The notes below the pieces were generated by a model. The model had not been told where the DNA came from, did no database searches, and worked only from the letters and a program-made list of their open reading frames with translations. The position numbers and the translations under genes are program-made. Source: Capitulum mitella (Eukaryota; Arthropoda; Thecostraca; Pollicipedomorpha; Pollicipedidae). From it: DNA of 64,000 nucleotides. The stretch spans positions 6,057,822 through 6,121,821 of the forward strand of contig CP099842.1 of assembly GCA_030062745.1 (NCBI GenBank), written 5' to 3'. Shown here one piece after another: positions 32,556-45,060 of this stretch; position 1 is the stretch's first letter; every line of letters starts with the position of its first letter.

Positions 32556-32790
32556 GGGTCACATGGATTACTGGAAGCCGGTCAAAGGCCGTCTTGTCTT
32601 GTTTCTATATCTACTGGCCCGCCAGCCGAATTCCCGTATTTTTGTGCGATTTGTTCATCTCGCTTGTGATCACAGCACGCATGGACCGATAAGAACGGAA
32701 TCCAGTAGGATCGCCACATGTATGAAGAACACTTATTGGTGATATCCTTGCCCTAATCTTTAGGGGTAAGGATGCTCCATATTGAACTCT

Positions 32791-33559
32791 TAGGTCATAC
32801 TGATATGTATTGTACGTCTCCGTCATCTTACATTGTAAAAAAACCGACAACGAAGCAGGGAATTATAACTGTACGTCGAACTGCAAACATGGTTGTCTTT
32901 AAAGCGTCATTAAAGCCGTGACCTAAAACTACATTGTTTTCACATTATTTGCACAATGGATGCAAAAAAAGCTACGAAAAGGCCCAGGAAATTAAGTTTA
33001 TTAATTCCGGAGACATGAAATGCACGAGGGGAGGCGTAAAACGTCCCCCAGCCTCTCGTCCATAACGCGTCAAAATGAATCACACTTCAGTCAACCAATG
33101 TCCTTCAAACACGGTGTTTCTAAGGTCTTTATATATGACGGATATATATGACGTTGAAGGATGCCCTCTACTTTTATACCAAGTTTCAGGTTGATATCAG
33201 GTTGGGTCAAGGAGCTATGACATAAAATGTCAATGCGCGTGCCCTACATCACAGCAGTTCAGACAGGCCCTGGCTATCTTATCTTATCTTATCTTGGACC
33301 AGGGCCTATCTTAACATGTTAATTGGGGGGGGGGGGGAATCCTCATCAGTGACCGCCAAATCCCCCCACACAGCAACATCCCCCAGTGAAAACATTGCTT
33401 TGCCAGAAGCGCACGCCCGACGAGGTCTTTGACACGCTTGAGGCAGAGGCTGTGAATAGTGAATGTTTATGGCAAAGGCGCCATTCGTAAATAAAAAAGA
33501 AGAAAACAGAACATGGACGCACATACTTTTTTAACGTCAGGCAGGTTTCAAATTCCGTC
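32791..33559. other. Centre of the palindrome with repeat fragments
   Basis: Unpaired spacer. It includes a fragment of the 1.2 kb TTAA family (about 33145-33255: CCAAGTTTCAGGTTGATATC, then AGGTTGGGTCAAGGAG), an (ATCTT)n run at 33275-33295, and one terminus of the hAT-type family at 33300-33322. Confidence 0.65.
33300..33345 (+). mobile_element. Isolated terminus of the hAT-type family
   Basis: CAGGGCCTATCTTAACATGT and the next 3 bases match the right end of the 2233-6352 element (reverse complement of 6330-6352) at 22 of 23 positions. A G run follows, as in that element. No matching second end was found to the right, so this is a truncated copy. Confidence 0.75.
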
Positions 33560-36500
33560 AGCTAGAATTTGACTGGCGTAAATGAGTGCAGAAACTAGGG
33601 TAAGAATATTACCAAAAAGTGGTCTTTATTCTTGTGACGTTTCTGCTGGATTCCGTTCTGACTGGTTCAGTCTCATGAACTGCTGCGATCGCAAGCAAGA
33701 TGAACAGATCGCGCAAAAATACTGCAAATCCGGCTGGTGGGTCCATAGGCGTAGAAGCGGGAGCAGACAGCCTTTGGCCGGCTTTCCTCCGCCCATGTAA
33801 GCTCCAGAACGCCCCGCGGTATAAATCAGTCACTGCCACAAACCTGCTCTGTTTTCACCTTCCCAGGCTCCCAGTTTGGATACGTGCAACATGCTTTTTT
33901 CCATCTCCATCAGTTTTCACAGCCTCAGTCACCGTGAAGATTGCTCGTACTCAGTCTGTTCCCGTCGGTGTTAGCAAATCTTCCGGCGGTGCCCTTGGCC
34001 CTCCATCCGTTTTGGTCAGCCTCCTTCGATATACCTCGATCTCCATTAATCTCTGTTTGTCTTCTTTGGTTTTAATCAGTCTATCAGTATTCCCGTCTCT
34101 TTAAAATCGTTTGATGTCCATCAGCCTCTGTTGGTCTCAGCCAGTCTCCGTCGGTTCCTTTTGCTCTTTACCGGCCTCCACCGCTCTTCATCGGTCTCCG
34201 TCGATCTCTGTTGGTCCCTCGACCAATGTCAATCTCTGCCAGTCTCCTCGGTGTTCCTCAGTCTCCCCCCATCCACTCAGCCCTTACTTGTCTCCCAACA
34301 GTCACTCTCGTTTTTGTCGGTCTCTGTCTCCTTTTCTGTCTTCGTCCCATTCCCTGTATCCTGTCTCTACTACCAATATCTGTCCGTCTCTGTGTAACCA
34401 TATTTGTGTTTGTCTGTCCGCATCTATATCTAACCGAACCTTCACGCCTGTTCAGAGAGCGTATTTCAGCTCCCGAAAATGAAGGTCGCGTCAAGTTCAA
34501 ACCGAAGAGGATGGAATTATACATTCTTAGACGATACCAGGAAAATGCAATCTTTTGATCGGGACGTTTCACAAAAATTCCTGCCTTCTTGCTTTCCTGG
34601 CAGGTGAGAGCCCCAAAAGATTTTTTCTGTATGTTTTTTAGCTCATTGGGTTGATATGTATTATAACTATAATGGCTCCAGGTACGACAAATTTCAATTT
34701 TGGTGGGCTTTTTAGAGAGTTCAAACTTTGCTGATCATGTTGAAAAACCATCAAAAACACGTAGGCATCTTTCAGAGCTAACAGACAGTGACAAAAAAAA
34801 ATCCACTGGCTTCACAAGCTGAAAAAAGAAGTTGAAACCGAACTGAAAAGAAATGAAAATATCGCGAACTGTCATCAACATCTCTTAAAAATCAACATCA
34901 TTATCTGTTGCTTAGTCCACGATGACTTGGAAGCGGTAAGTGCAGATGTATTAAGATATGCCTATATCTGTTATACGGGCTTGCAGTTTCAGTACAGCCT
35001 TAAGCTCAGTAGCGCAATTTCGACCCAATCTTTTGGGGTTAATTTGGTAATGAGATCTGGGTTAAAATGTTCATTGACAGAGAAATGATATCATTGCTTT
35101 TAACTGAAACAGAAATTCAGAAGTTTAGGACTCCCTGAAAATAAGAGATGCAAGAAACCGATCAAGAGAACGGCTCGTGCAGTTTCTTGAATCTCATGAT
35201 CACAAACATTCATTTTATTAAGCATACAGGACAATGCAATTCTTAGAAAAGAACAGGAATATGGTAGTGTTTTTAACGGAATGCTCCCAAAGGCGTTGTA
35301 ACAGTCTTATATCGAACACGCAGGCCTCGAAATGTATCGATTTCTCGCAAAACACGACTTGCACCGGTTTACGTGATGCGTCATGGTGGTAACAGTTTTG
35401 TGAATCACTATTATTTTGTGGTAGAGTTAAAACGATGGAAATCGTTTCGTTCCATCGGTGTTGATTTTGCCAACAATTTCACCCTCCATGCCATCGCAGT
35501 CACGGTGTAAACACAAACGATCCAAAGCCGAAGATGCCCCCACTTTGAGCGCGTGCCGCGGCTGTCCTGTTTCGTGGATGAGGTCGGTCTTATGTAATAA
35601 TATGCAGTCTTTACCTCGTGACGAGGGGCTACAGAGACGCCGAGCCGTCACAACTGAAGGTTGAATTTAGTCTTACCGTACTTTGCAAAGCTTGCAAATG
35701 GCCTTTTTAGGTTCCAGTGGCTAGCACGCGTCACGTGCTGTTTCCCAGGTGCATTGTTTTACATACAGGCGGAGTTTTCCAATCGATTTTGCGTCGAACA
35801 GAGCAGGTTTCGCCTCGGTGTGACCAACGGTTGTCGAGATAAGGCGCTGGAAAGGACGCCGTGTCGGCCGTTGACAACTGTTTCGAGCTCACTCGAAAAT
35901 AGACGAAATCACCTTCTGCATCGGTTCGCGTGGCGTTGCTTGGTCGAAACGGCCGCGGCACACCTGATTAGTGTTTCGCGTTATCGGGACGGCAAAAGAA
36001 CGGTCTTTCCGTTGATATCGATTTTATGTTAGATATTGACACCTTTGCATTCGAAATCCCAGTCGAAAACTGCATATTGAGCACCCGCCACGACTACCCC
36101 GTCAGACGGAGCAGGTCGAATCCGCTCAATGATTTTCTGCCGGTACCTTGTTGTGGTTGGTCACCTTGTCCTTGGGCTCGTATCTTGAACGGTTGCCGAG
36201 ATGATAACCCCATCGAGATCGTGACTCCATTTTGAAACATTGCCACACGCCCAATTTTCGTGCTCCCGTGGCCAGCACGCGCCACGTGCCGGCCCCGGCT
36301 CGGCCTCTGACGTGCGATGCCATTCTCCAGTCGATTCGTTGTCGAACGCATCCGATTTTGTGTCGGTGCGACCCGCAGTTTCCAAGATCGAGCGCCCGGA
36401 AGCGGTGTGCGTCTAAGTTTTGCGAAAATGTGTCTGCTTCCGCCCAAAAGACACACGACTTTCCATGGGGCTCCCAACGCGGCCGCGCAGCCCCGCTGTC

Positions 36501-36700
36501 CTGAAGCCTGAACATCTAACATATTGCACTGTGCCACCAAACCCCTGAGACGGCCAAGTTTCAGCCACGTGCGACCGTTAGTCTTGTCACACCAGCCCAT
36601 CAAAACCGCACTCCGACGAGACTCGTTACCCATAATTGGACAGGCCGAAATCCCCTCAGTGATTTGTTTTTAACGTGGGCCTTGGGCTGGGCGGTCTCAG
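33560..36700 (-). repeat. Right arm of the ~7.8 kb imperfect palindrome
   Basis: Diverged reverse complement of the left arm. Internally it holds two related units about 550 bp apart: GTGGCTAGCACGCGTCACGTG near 35715 and GTGGCCAGCACGCGCCACGTG near 36262, each followed by CAATCGATT/CAGTCGATT and a GTCGAAC(A/G)-type block. The sub-repeats are mirrored in the left arm near 29320 and 29870. The frame at 35750-36032 is also open in the mirrored segment 29560-29852 with a similar translation (NRFCVEQSR, ERTPCRPLTTVSSS, SVSRYRDGKR). Confidence 0.85.
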
Positions 36701-37997
36701 CGGCGCCCGCCGCCCTGCACACATTCGCACTAAATTCAGCGCTTGAAGCTTCGAAACCATGGTAAACGTAATAAAATACGGGCGACTCCGTTGTTGATAA
36801 AATGAGAAGTAACATGCTTAAACATAACTTGTCCGTGGCCCTCTGGTTTAACGCTAAAGTGCGCTGAAAATCAGACATAAGTGGTAATTCCATAGCAAAG
36901 ACAAATTTAGCTCTGCCTTTTTTTACAATATGGTCTAAAGGAAGGCACATAAACAAAATTCCTTCATTTGTCTTTCTGAAGTGTAGGTGCTATGGCTGCT
37001 TTCCATGCACAAACTCCCAGTGATAACTCTGTTTAAAAGTTAGGCGCAATGCGGAGCATACGTCTACAGGAGCACCAGCATTGTTTCATCCTGACCTTGG
37101 TTCAGTTTATCACAAAATGACATGATCTTTTTCGTAAATGGCTTAAAGTCGGTATCAAAATGTAAGCAACTGATGCATCAATGCTGAAATGCACGCGATG
37201 GTTTGAAGAGCAATTACATCGCTATCCAATTGAAGAAAAATGCTTAGTTCCATTTGATCCCACCAAAGAAATAAATGTTAAGCATCAGTTCCGACTACCT
37301 TCGCTATGTTGGAGCGTTGGCGCCATTGCCTCCATGGCCATGCTCGGTCTTCAAGAGGTCGTCAATGGCTCTTGGAGTCGCTGAGTCGTTCGCTTGAGTT
37401 ACTGTAGCCACACGATGGATAAATCAAAATAATGCATAGAATATCAAACACAGCTAGGTATCCATCCGAAAAGAAAATGTAATGAATCCCCTTCAACCTC
37501 TTCACCTGACGACGGTGTCCCCCCCCCCCCGAAACTTGGCGTTGTTTGCTTTACTCGTAGACCTGCTGAAAGGTTGATTTATTCATTTATTCAACATGAA
37601 GAATTCAACATTTGCCGTTTAGTGATATGGAATAAAGTTTAGACCAAACATTGACTACAGCAACAATTCACACTACTGGCTTGGTGTGCATTGGCGATGC
37701 TGCCTAAGCCATATATTATTTGTCCTAATAAAATGAAAGGTGATGAGAAGGCTTTTCTTCTCTCTTGATGACACCCTTGATTCGTTTTCTCAATAAAAAG
37801 GCACCATGATGCTCCGCAATTTTTGGAGTAATTAGGTACTTTAACAGCAAATTAAGCAAATGTGTTAATTTTACCCTCAATCGTATCTTTATCAACATTA
37901 GAAAACTGCAATGCCTACTACTGCCGTTAACTCGTATGCTTAAGACTTCTTCGCTCGTCTTGTTACCACTCTTGTAGCCTACAAGTGAGATGTGCCT
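36701..37997. other. Intergenic, nothing recognised
   Basis: AT-rich sequence, a C run at 37520, no gene recognised. Confidence 0.45.
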
Positions 37998-38936
37998 TAA
38001 CCCTATTCCCTGCAGGGGAGGGCTGAATCCGCCCCCCTCGGGTTTTTTGCCTGCCAATTCCAGGGTTTTTGACGCGGCTTCACGACATTTGGTGACTTTT
38101 CCTAGCTATTCTTTCTATGTGCCGTGACAAAACTTCAAATTTCCATTTTGCTCAGGGGCAGAGTCAGGCAACGTTTTTTGGGAGGCACCTCAGGCCATTT
38201 TTGGCCATTTTGAGGGTAAAAGCAAAATGTCTACCAAAAACAGCGCTTTTTAAGACAGAACTTAAAACTTGATTTGGATGTATAGCGGAAATAGTCGGGC
38301 AACGTGCAGATATAATTTTGTTTATCTGAGGTCACTTTACAAGGTCAGGTCAAGGTCAAAAGTCAAAATTTGGTTTTATTGCAATAATTTCGGCGCTTGT
38401 TTCTTCAAATGCCAAACCCGGAATATCTATGAAGTAGAAAGATGCCCTCTACTTGTGTACCAAGTTTCAGCTTGATATCAGGTCGGGTCACGGAGCTATG
38501 TCCTAAAATGTCCGTGCGCGTACCCTATATCGCAATAGCCATAAAATGAATTTTTTTTTAAAATAGAGCGGATTGAAATGATTGAAAACGTTTACAGACA
38601 ATATTAAATGCACACGAGATCATTCCAAGTGACTGCAAGGCCACTGGAGGTACGGAATTCAGGAGCCTCAGCACACTCGGAGCGAGATGATTTGCTATGT
38701 ACGAACGTGCCAATTCACCCCGATGTTGCTGTTGAACCTGGTCCGGTGACATGCTTTCGGGCCGGGTCGAACGCTCAAAGTAATGCCAAAAACAACGATC
38801 AAAATGACCACTGAAAATGCTAAACATGCCCATAACTTCCAAAGTTGAAGAGATATCGCAGGTCGTAAGGACTTTCGCCTAAGCGCCCGACGAGCAGGGG
38901 TTGATTGCCCCCGCCCACTCCTAACTGGGATAGAGC
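37998..38936 (+). mobile_element. 1.2 kb TTAA-family DNA element, copy C (internally rearranged)
   Basis: TTAA at 37998-38001 then CCCTATTCCCTGCAGGGG. Internal blocks TTTGCTCAGGGGCAGAGTC, GGTCAGGTCAAGGTCAAAAG and TTGATATCAGGTCGGGTC match copies A and B. From about 38650 the sequence departs from the other copies, then returns to a terminal-like TTGATTGCCCCCGCCC and CTGGGATAGAGCG. Non-coding. Confidence 0.75.
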
Positions 38937-39261
38937 GATGAAATAAAAACGTCCGTGTAGCTCAACATGTTCTGAGTTCAATGACTTCCAATTGGAGCCC
39001 TTTAGGTCACCTAGTAATCTCTAAGGTCACCTTGAGAGAAAATATTATGCCGTTTGCCGTTTTGACCGCCTTTTGTTTTTTTTCCTTTTATTTCATTTTT
39101 CTATTCGATCCGAGTGGTTTGAAAGTGTGGTTAGAGATCGGAGCACGTGCTAAACACAGCTTGTTGCATAGACTCCGATCCTGTCGCGCAATTTCCACTA
39201 ACGGCTGATTTTGTGGCGAAAGTTTAATGTGTCGCTAAGGGGATGTGGTGGATGCACGACT

Positions 39262-39408
39262 GTGTGGTGGTCGGCTTAACCACATGTCGGCTAGCTGACC
39301 TGTGGACCAAATATCGGAGCGCCAGGTCGACTCGAACCCGACTTGCCAGGACGGGGAGACCATTTGTCTACTAACTGGGCTACCGATCACTTTAGCTCAA
39401 TAGCGGTC
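39262..39408 (-). mobile_element. tRNA-derived SINE (family 2)
   Basis: On the minus strand GATCGGTAGCCCAGTTAGTA (A box) and GTCGGGTTCGAGTCG (B box) lie about 45 bases apart, followed by a body with GGTCAGCTAGCCGACATGTG. The body resembles that at 52940-52975. No acceptor-stem closure. Confidence 0.7.
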
Positions 39409-39849
39409 ATCGTAGTAGTTTTGTAGCGGAAGTGATTACAAACTATCCCTTTGTAGCCACATGGTTTTGAAATCGATCAACCCACGTATAAAATGATTTT
39501 TTTTGTTTCTTCAGGTCAAGGTCAGGTTGAAGAGAGGTTTATCTTTAATATATTCATCATTATTGCACCAATGTCGCAATATCGTTATCATCTTTAATGA
39601 TGCAGGTAGTGCCAAAGATCATGCTTTATTGCCACAGAACAGAGTTCTGATTACAAAGAAATATAACAAATAGTTGGATGATTGAAATTGGCGACAACAG
39701 TAACTCTGAGACCGGTTGAAATGTATTCTGCAGTCGTATAAGGTCATTGCCGTCACTTGACCTCCGAAAGTTCACTGAAGTTTCTAAACCCGATACGGTG
39801 TCAAATATAAGTTGAAACACCTTGTATTAAGACTGACCATGTATCTCGT

Positions 39850-40084
39850 CCGACTTCCGAGTAAAAATAAAAAATGTAGCTCATATCCAGAAAATCGGCT
39901 TGCAAAGTCTGCATAATGACGCCATAACTTCATGACCTCGCATGACCCGGCGACATTTTTTGAAAAGATGCAGAAAGGTATATTATCAGCTATTGCAACT
40001 CTCAGGTTCTAGACGTTTGTCGGGAATCTTAGAAAAACCCCATGGGGCTGGAAACGCAGCACCCAGTCGTCCTGTGAGGGTTAA
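39850..40084 (-). mobile_element. Partial TTAA-bounded element
   Basis: Right end CAGTCGTCCTGTGAGGG followed by TTAA (40081-40084), resembling the CAGTCGGGG...GGG-TTAA end of the short TTAA family; AACCCCATGGGG-type sequence parallels its AAACCTCAGGAGG. The left end is not found. Confidence 0.45.
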
Positions 40085-43000
40085 GTAATCGACATTGACT
40101 CAGATCAGAGGCACTGATCTGTGTTTGCTCAGCCGTATTTCACCCGGTTTTCTCCAATAGGCTGTGAGATTACGAGCCTGCACTCTCTTAGTTGGAACTC
40201 TCAGGCTTGGCGCCCAGTCGAGACCACTGGTGGTGCGAATTTAACCGCCGGCTTCCACACGGCCCACCTACCGCCTGCAATGCCATCTCTCGACAGGCAG
40301 GTTTGGATGCTGCAATACTTTTGAGACCGCGTGGACATCAAGAATATATGACAGGTCGCAGGTCACGTAAAACATCGGAATTTGACCGATATGAGAAAGT
40401 TATTTTTGCACACAATTCAAATTGTTGGGAGCGCTCAAACCGAAGTTCGTGTATAATTGTACATAAGATATGCGCATCACGTCTATCTGAGTAAATTGGC
40501 GACACAGGTCAAGACGGGTTTTTCATTATGCCTAACATGCACATGGAAACCCACTGACACCAAAAACCCCCACATAATGCCTTTAAATGCTCATGTTTGC
40601 ACCAGAATATCTTGAGATAGCCGTCAAAACTTGTATTACGGGGTAAATGACAACTTTTTTTCGAAAATTGCAATTGTACACGTTTTACCTATAATGACAT
40701 ACTTTGAGGGCATGGGCGATCTGCAGCGAGCTCACTTAACGTTATAAAACAAAAACATACTGCACATTATCGGGTCTTTCGCAGCACCTCATTGATGACA
40801 GTCAAGCTTTGTGTTACCGGAAGTTTCTTTCAAATCGCTTGGACTCCTGACCAAAAGATGGCATTTCCCTTAGTTCATCCCGCGCACGGTTCCTATCAGT
40901 AAGTGACAGGGTGTGCAAGTGCCCAGCATGCACGCACATCTTCCCTGACGTATGAGCTATCTTCGTGTTAAAAACGGCCGATCAAGGCATCTTGGTCCTG
41001 CCTATTACGATATTGTAAAACGAATCACCGATATATTTTCCATTTCTAGCTGTACATTGTGGCGACCTCTTACTTCTTTCAGACATACCCGTAACTTGCA
41101 AACACGTCTTGTGATACGATGCCATGAATGTTCAAGTGAGGCTCACGCTGAAGCAAGCACGGTTCCTCTGAAGCAAGGCTGGAGCAAGGCTGGTATGGGC
41201 CATTTGTAGGTTGTATTACCCGGTGTTCAGTCTCCATGTGGACGTGAATTTTGTCGCATTTAAAAGAAAATGACAAAGAAACAGAGAAAAGGGGGCATTT
41301 TCAACCTACACTGAGTGCTCAACCGACTTTAGTTCCAGTCATGACAGTTAAGAGATCTTACGTGGCTTCTTGTTTCCATTATATCGAAAAATATTCATTG
41401 TAAAGTGATCCCGAACGCTTTATGCTACATCTCCCTCTCTCTTTCTCCAGGGCGCCTTATTGAGGACTTTCCCATTAGGCTAGGTGCATTACTATGGTGA
41501 AGGGCAGTGGGCCCTCCATCGGGATGAACCCATAAGGGTAACCCCAGTACTATGATTAAAAGTAACAAGTCCTTCATCAGAGAAACCCCAATGGGTTAAC
41601 CTTCATCAGTATTCGCTGCTTCGCAACCTTCGACGGTACGGGGAACCCCCTAACCATTTCCAACACTGACGTGGTAAAGCGATGAAAGAAACGCGAGAAC
41701 AGAAGGTCGCCTTGGTCTTTCAGCTACACGGTGATATTCCGTTGACCCTCTTAGATCATGCAATGACCCTGCAGGCGACCTTAAAGGGTTAGCGGATTCT
41801 GGCTTTCATTTGATGGTGTGGAATGTACAACGCATTTTTATGGGACCCAAACGAGCCTCAAGGAATGCAGAGGGACTCAAATTATTGCGTATCCGCAAGT
41901 CAGCGTTTTTATTTATCACACCATGATCCATCTGAGGTCGATGAATAGTCAATAAAGGTGACTGCACTCAGTTCACAATTTCGGTCCAAGACGAGCTTGG
42001 CCCAAATAAGGGCTTAAGAGCGGGCGTTACTAACACGATGACTGACACCGATGTACGAGATGTAGTAAGACTGAGCACCGTAAAACACATAAAACGTTCG
42101 CTATCCGATTAAGACCGTCGCCGTAACGTACCTTCTTTTTGACAGGTTCTCGAGAAAAACGTCAGAGGTCAGTGACCTGTTAAGGTACTGGTCTCAAGTT
42201 CTTGGACAAAATGTTAAAGGGTTCGAAACTTTTTGTTCCTTTGTACATGCATCATTCACATCTGATCACATTGTTCCGAAAAAAAAGTCAGAACAATCAA
42301 AACAGACGTTCCGGGGCAATTTGCAAAAAAAAAGAATGAGGGGTTTTATTGTGATCCGTAAGATGTTCCATTCAAAACTTTTTCTTGACCTGAATTTTAA
42401 ATCTAAAACTTAACTTTACTTAAAACCTAAATCTTATCTGTTTTAGCTTGGTACGAATACCTCTTGCAATGCTCTTGGTATTTTCGAATAAAATGAATGT
42501 CACATCCAGTAGGGACTCACTAAGCATATTCTTTCTTTGAATGCGATCACAATATGCAAAACAATTACAGAGAATTGTGGGTGCTCAGGGAGTGGCAGCC
42601 TCTCATATTCCAGCCACGCAGCCTCATAACTCGGCCATTCTTGAACATTTGGGAAACCAGAACTCAGAAAGAAATAATGATCCGATTTTGGACAGATAAA
42701 GCAGATACAACTCGGTGTCATAAAAAATATGACCTAGCTGTGTGTACCTTTAATGAATTATAACTTTTCCCGCTTCAGCGACGCATTGCAACAATGTAGG
42801 AAAACAGCTTACCTCAGTGACACTTATCGAAAAATTTGAACAAAAACATGCGTTAAAATAGGCGTGATCACTAGCGGCCATAGCCTGGATCGGAGACTGA
42901 TGGAACAGCTAATTGATATTGTCCATTAACCGTCACCCGTGCAGCCGAGGAAAATTTATTGCTCTGGTCTGAAGCTCAGTCTGGTCTAAAAGTAGTCTAA

Positions 43001-43679
43001 CGGGTCACCCAAAGTCTCAAGGTCTATTAGGAACCGTCACGCATTGTCAGTTATAGGGCAACAAACAAAATGTTTCTCGAGCCTCATGGGATACCAAACG
43101 GGAGGGATCGCTTAGCAAGACGCAGGAAGGAACATGTCTATTGATCCCATGTCATGTGCTTTCGAAGTGAGATGCTCAAATTGGACCTGTTTAGGAATGA
43201 AATTATTTTGCGACTTCCTTCTTTCTCAGACCTGCGTTGACATTGTGAACTTCTTACACGGTGGCTCCAGAAGCCTCATAATGCAGATCTGATGCTCCCA
43301 AGTGCGCAGCCAAATGGTGTTGTGTGATATTTTACATGCCGTCATGGTCAATGTACGATCTGCGTAGTTCTTCATATTCCGAATCAAATAGGGCTAATGC
43401 TCCAAAACCCGACACCACTGGTGCTGCCTCACAGACAGTCCGAGGGAAAGGAAAAGGAAAGCCAGAAGAGCGGGATGCGTTTCGTTTCTTCTGCGGTTAT
43501 TACGACAACATGCCGCCACAAGCTACATTTTAACGTTATTCCGGTACGTTCTTGTTTGTATGAAAAGGGAAAGCTGATCTTTGGTGTTTCTGCTCCGGTT
43601 GTTATTCAAATGGCCATAGAGAGAGAGAGAGAGAGCAGTCGTTGCTGAGGGAGAGTTCTCCTCACCGTAGGGAAGTTGC
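40085..43679. other. Long intergenic stretch, little recognised
   Basis: No gene or transposon family recognised. At 41495-41605 two diverged ~55-bp direct repeats share ACTATG(G/A)T and GGGTAACC/GGGTTAACC borders. A GA microsatellite lies at 43617-43634. Confidence 0.4.
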
Positions 43680-44400
43680 AGGACAAAGCACCGAAGTAGG
43701 CATCGAATTGTTCACTATAACTTCTCCGATTTGGATCAGATTTGGTAAGGTATGCTTATCTGTATCCCATATAACATCCAAGGGATTTTTGGATTTCTGG
43801 TTCCACACGGGTCACGAGATAGAGACCACGGAATTTCCGAGGTTGATCTGGAAAGTTGGACCAGAATATGACTTTTGCCTCGGATTTGATCAAATCTGCA
43901 AATCATTTGAAAGTGGGTGATTTGCTGCATCCACTAAAAGCACAAATGACCACTTACGGTTCTTTTTTGACCCCGTGACCTCGTGACTTTTTCTTATAGC
44001 CTTGACCTTTCAAAATTGTCTTATTTTCAGTCTTCTCCCTAAAAGATGTCCAAAACAATGCCTAAGTGACGACATAATGTTTTCTTTGTAATTCCGACTC
44101 TGTGATGTGTCACCGAGGTCAACAGTGACGTTATGACACGGCATACCGTTGGTGCGAATGTAACGTGCAACATAGTTGATATGGGTATCATATGAAAGCT
44201 TGTCATGCTGCTCAATACATTGATAATGTTTTGGAGTATGTGAGAGGTCACATGGGTCAAGTATGGGTCGTTGACGTGACCTTGAGTAGCAGTCATAGGT
44301 GAAACATTGCAGCTAGTTGATATGAATATCATTTTAAACGCCCTGTTCAGAAGAAAATAGCGCATGATCAAGTCGTCCAAAGATTACGGAAAAGAAACGT
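43680..44400 (-). repeat. Interspersed repeat R, minus copy
   Basis: Reverse complement of 51880-52490. Shared blocks: TTTAGTGGATGCAG, TCTGGTCCAA(C/T)TTTCCAGAT, CAATTTTGAAAGGT, CAGAGTCGGA(A/G)TTACAAAGA and CTTTCATATGA(T/C)ACCCATAT. At 44280-44345 part of the last block is repeated (CAGCTAGTTGATATGAATAT). No coding sequence and no terminal repeats seen. Confidence 0.8.
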
Positions 44401-44544
44401 AAAACATCTTTCAGCGCTCCGGCACTGGAGTCAAAAATAGTGGCTTTTCACGTGCCCGACAAGAGGGGTGCGTGCAAAGCCACTGTGAAAAATGTTCCGA
44501 CGTTTTGGAACATAGCGTGTAAGAAGAAGGTCAAGATTGAGAAA

Positions 44545-44591
44545 TGCGAGGTAAAGCTGGATTTACCGTGGAAATCCAGCTTTATCTCGCA
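44545..44591. repeat. 20-bp-arm hairpin
   Basis: TGCGAGGTAAAGCTGGATTT and AAATCCAGCTTTATCTCGCA pair with a single G-T position and a 7-base loop. It lies just downstream of a minus-strand transposase remnant and might be a terminal or subterminal structure of that element. Confidence 0.85.
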
Positions 44592-44639
44592 AATAATTTA
44601 AGCTTTATCCAGTGGCGCTTGCCGCCGAAGAGCAAGAAG

Positions 44640-45060
44640 AAGGTCAATGCTGCACTAGATTGTTGTCTTGAGAGTTGCCGTTTCCTCTTGGCAAGAAGCA
44701 CTTTGTCGTTCCCATTTATCGTGGCCTGACGTGGGCTCCGTTGATCCTCGTAAAATTGTATGTCTTCTTTCTCGGCATTGTCTGAGAGCAGTTCGGTTTC
44801 TTCTAATATCCTCAATAGGTTCGGGAGCTCCGATGTGACATAGCTTGTCCATACTTTCCGAGAATTTTGTCCCTGCCGTTATCTGCGTCATTGGCTCTCT
44901 TTTTACGTCCAATGACCAATTAAAAATACGTCCGTGGATGGCCTCGGAAAAGCTGGTGCTGCTGTTAATGTTTTTACAAGCTGTTCCTTTCGCCGAATCG
45001 GTAGCCTTCGGAGTCATACCACTCCCGGTTGCTGTCATTACCCTGCACTCATCAGACATG
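44640..45060 (-). pseudogene. N-terminal remnant of hAT-type transposase family, copy 3
   Basis: The minus strand reads FSESMDKLCHIGAPEPIEDI, then in a shifted frame EKEDIQFYEDQRSPRQATIN and GNDKVLLAKRKRQ. The pattern (K/N)L(F/C)(D/H)I, EDxxF, QRxPR and a basic end corresponds to the NNLFDL region of the transposase at 4900-4720 and to the family as I know it. Only this region is recognisable. Moderate confidence because the match is by motif only. Confidence 0.45.

Larger units (their letters stand above)
28870..32790 (+). repeat. Left arm of a ~7.8 kb imperfect palindrome
   Basis: The arm is the diverged reverse complement of 33560-36700. Paired landmarks: GATTTCGG(G/C)C at 28910 and 36655; TTGA(C/T)GGGCTGG at 29000 and 36595; CTCAGGGGTTTGGTGGCAC at 29050 and 36545; TTTCGACTGGGATTTCGAATGC at 29547 and 36050; GAGCTTAAGGCTGTACTGAAAC-like at 30820 and 35000; CCTGGGAA block at 31650 and 33865; GAACGGAATCCAG at 32695 and 33650. 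It has an extra ~840 bp (31715-32555) absent from the right arm. No recognised transposase. Confidence 0.85.

Noticed and set aside
33300-36700. The 33300 terminus as one end of an element spanning the right palindrome arm
   Set aside because: No matching inverted end (GGCCCTG preceded by the AT-rich block) or 8-bp duplication was found to the right.
39262-39408. tRNA gene
   Set aside because: A and B boxes are present but the acceptor stem does not close and a SINE body follows; the same applies at 12365, 26140 and 52850.
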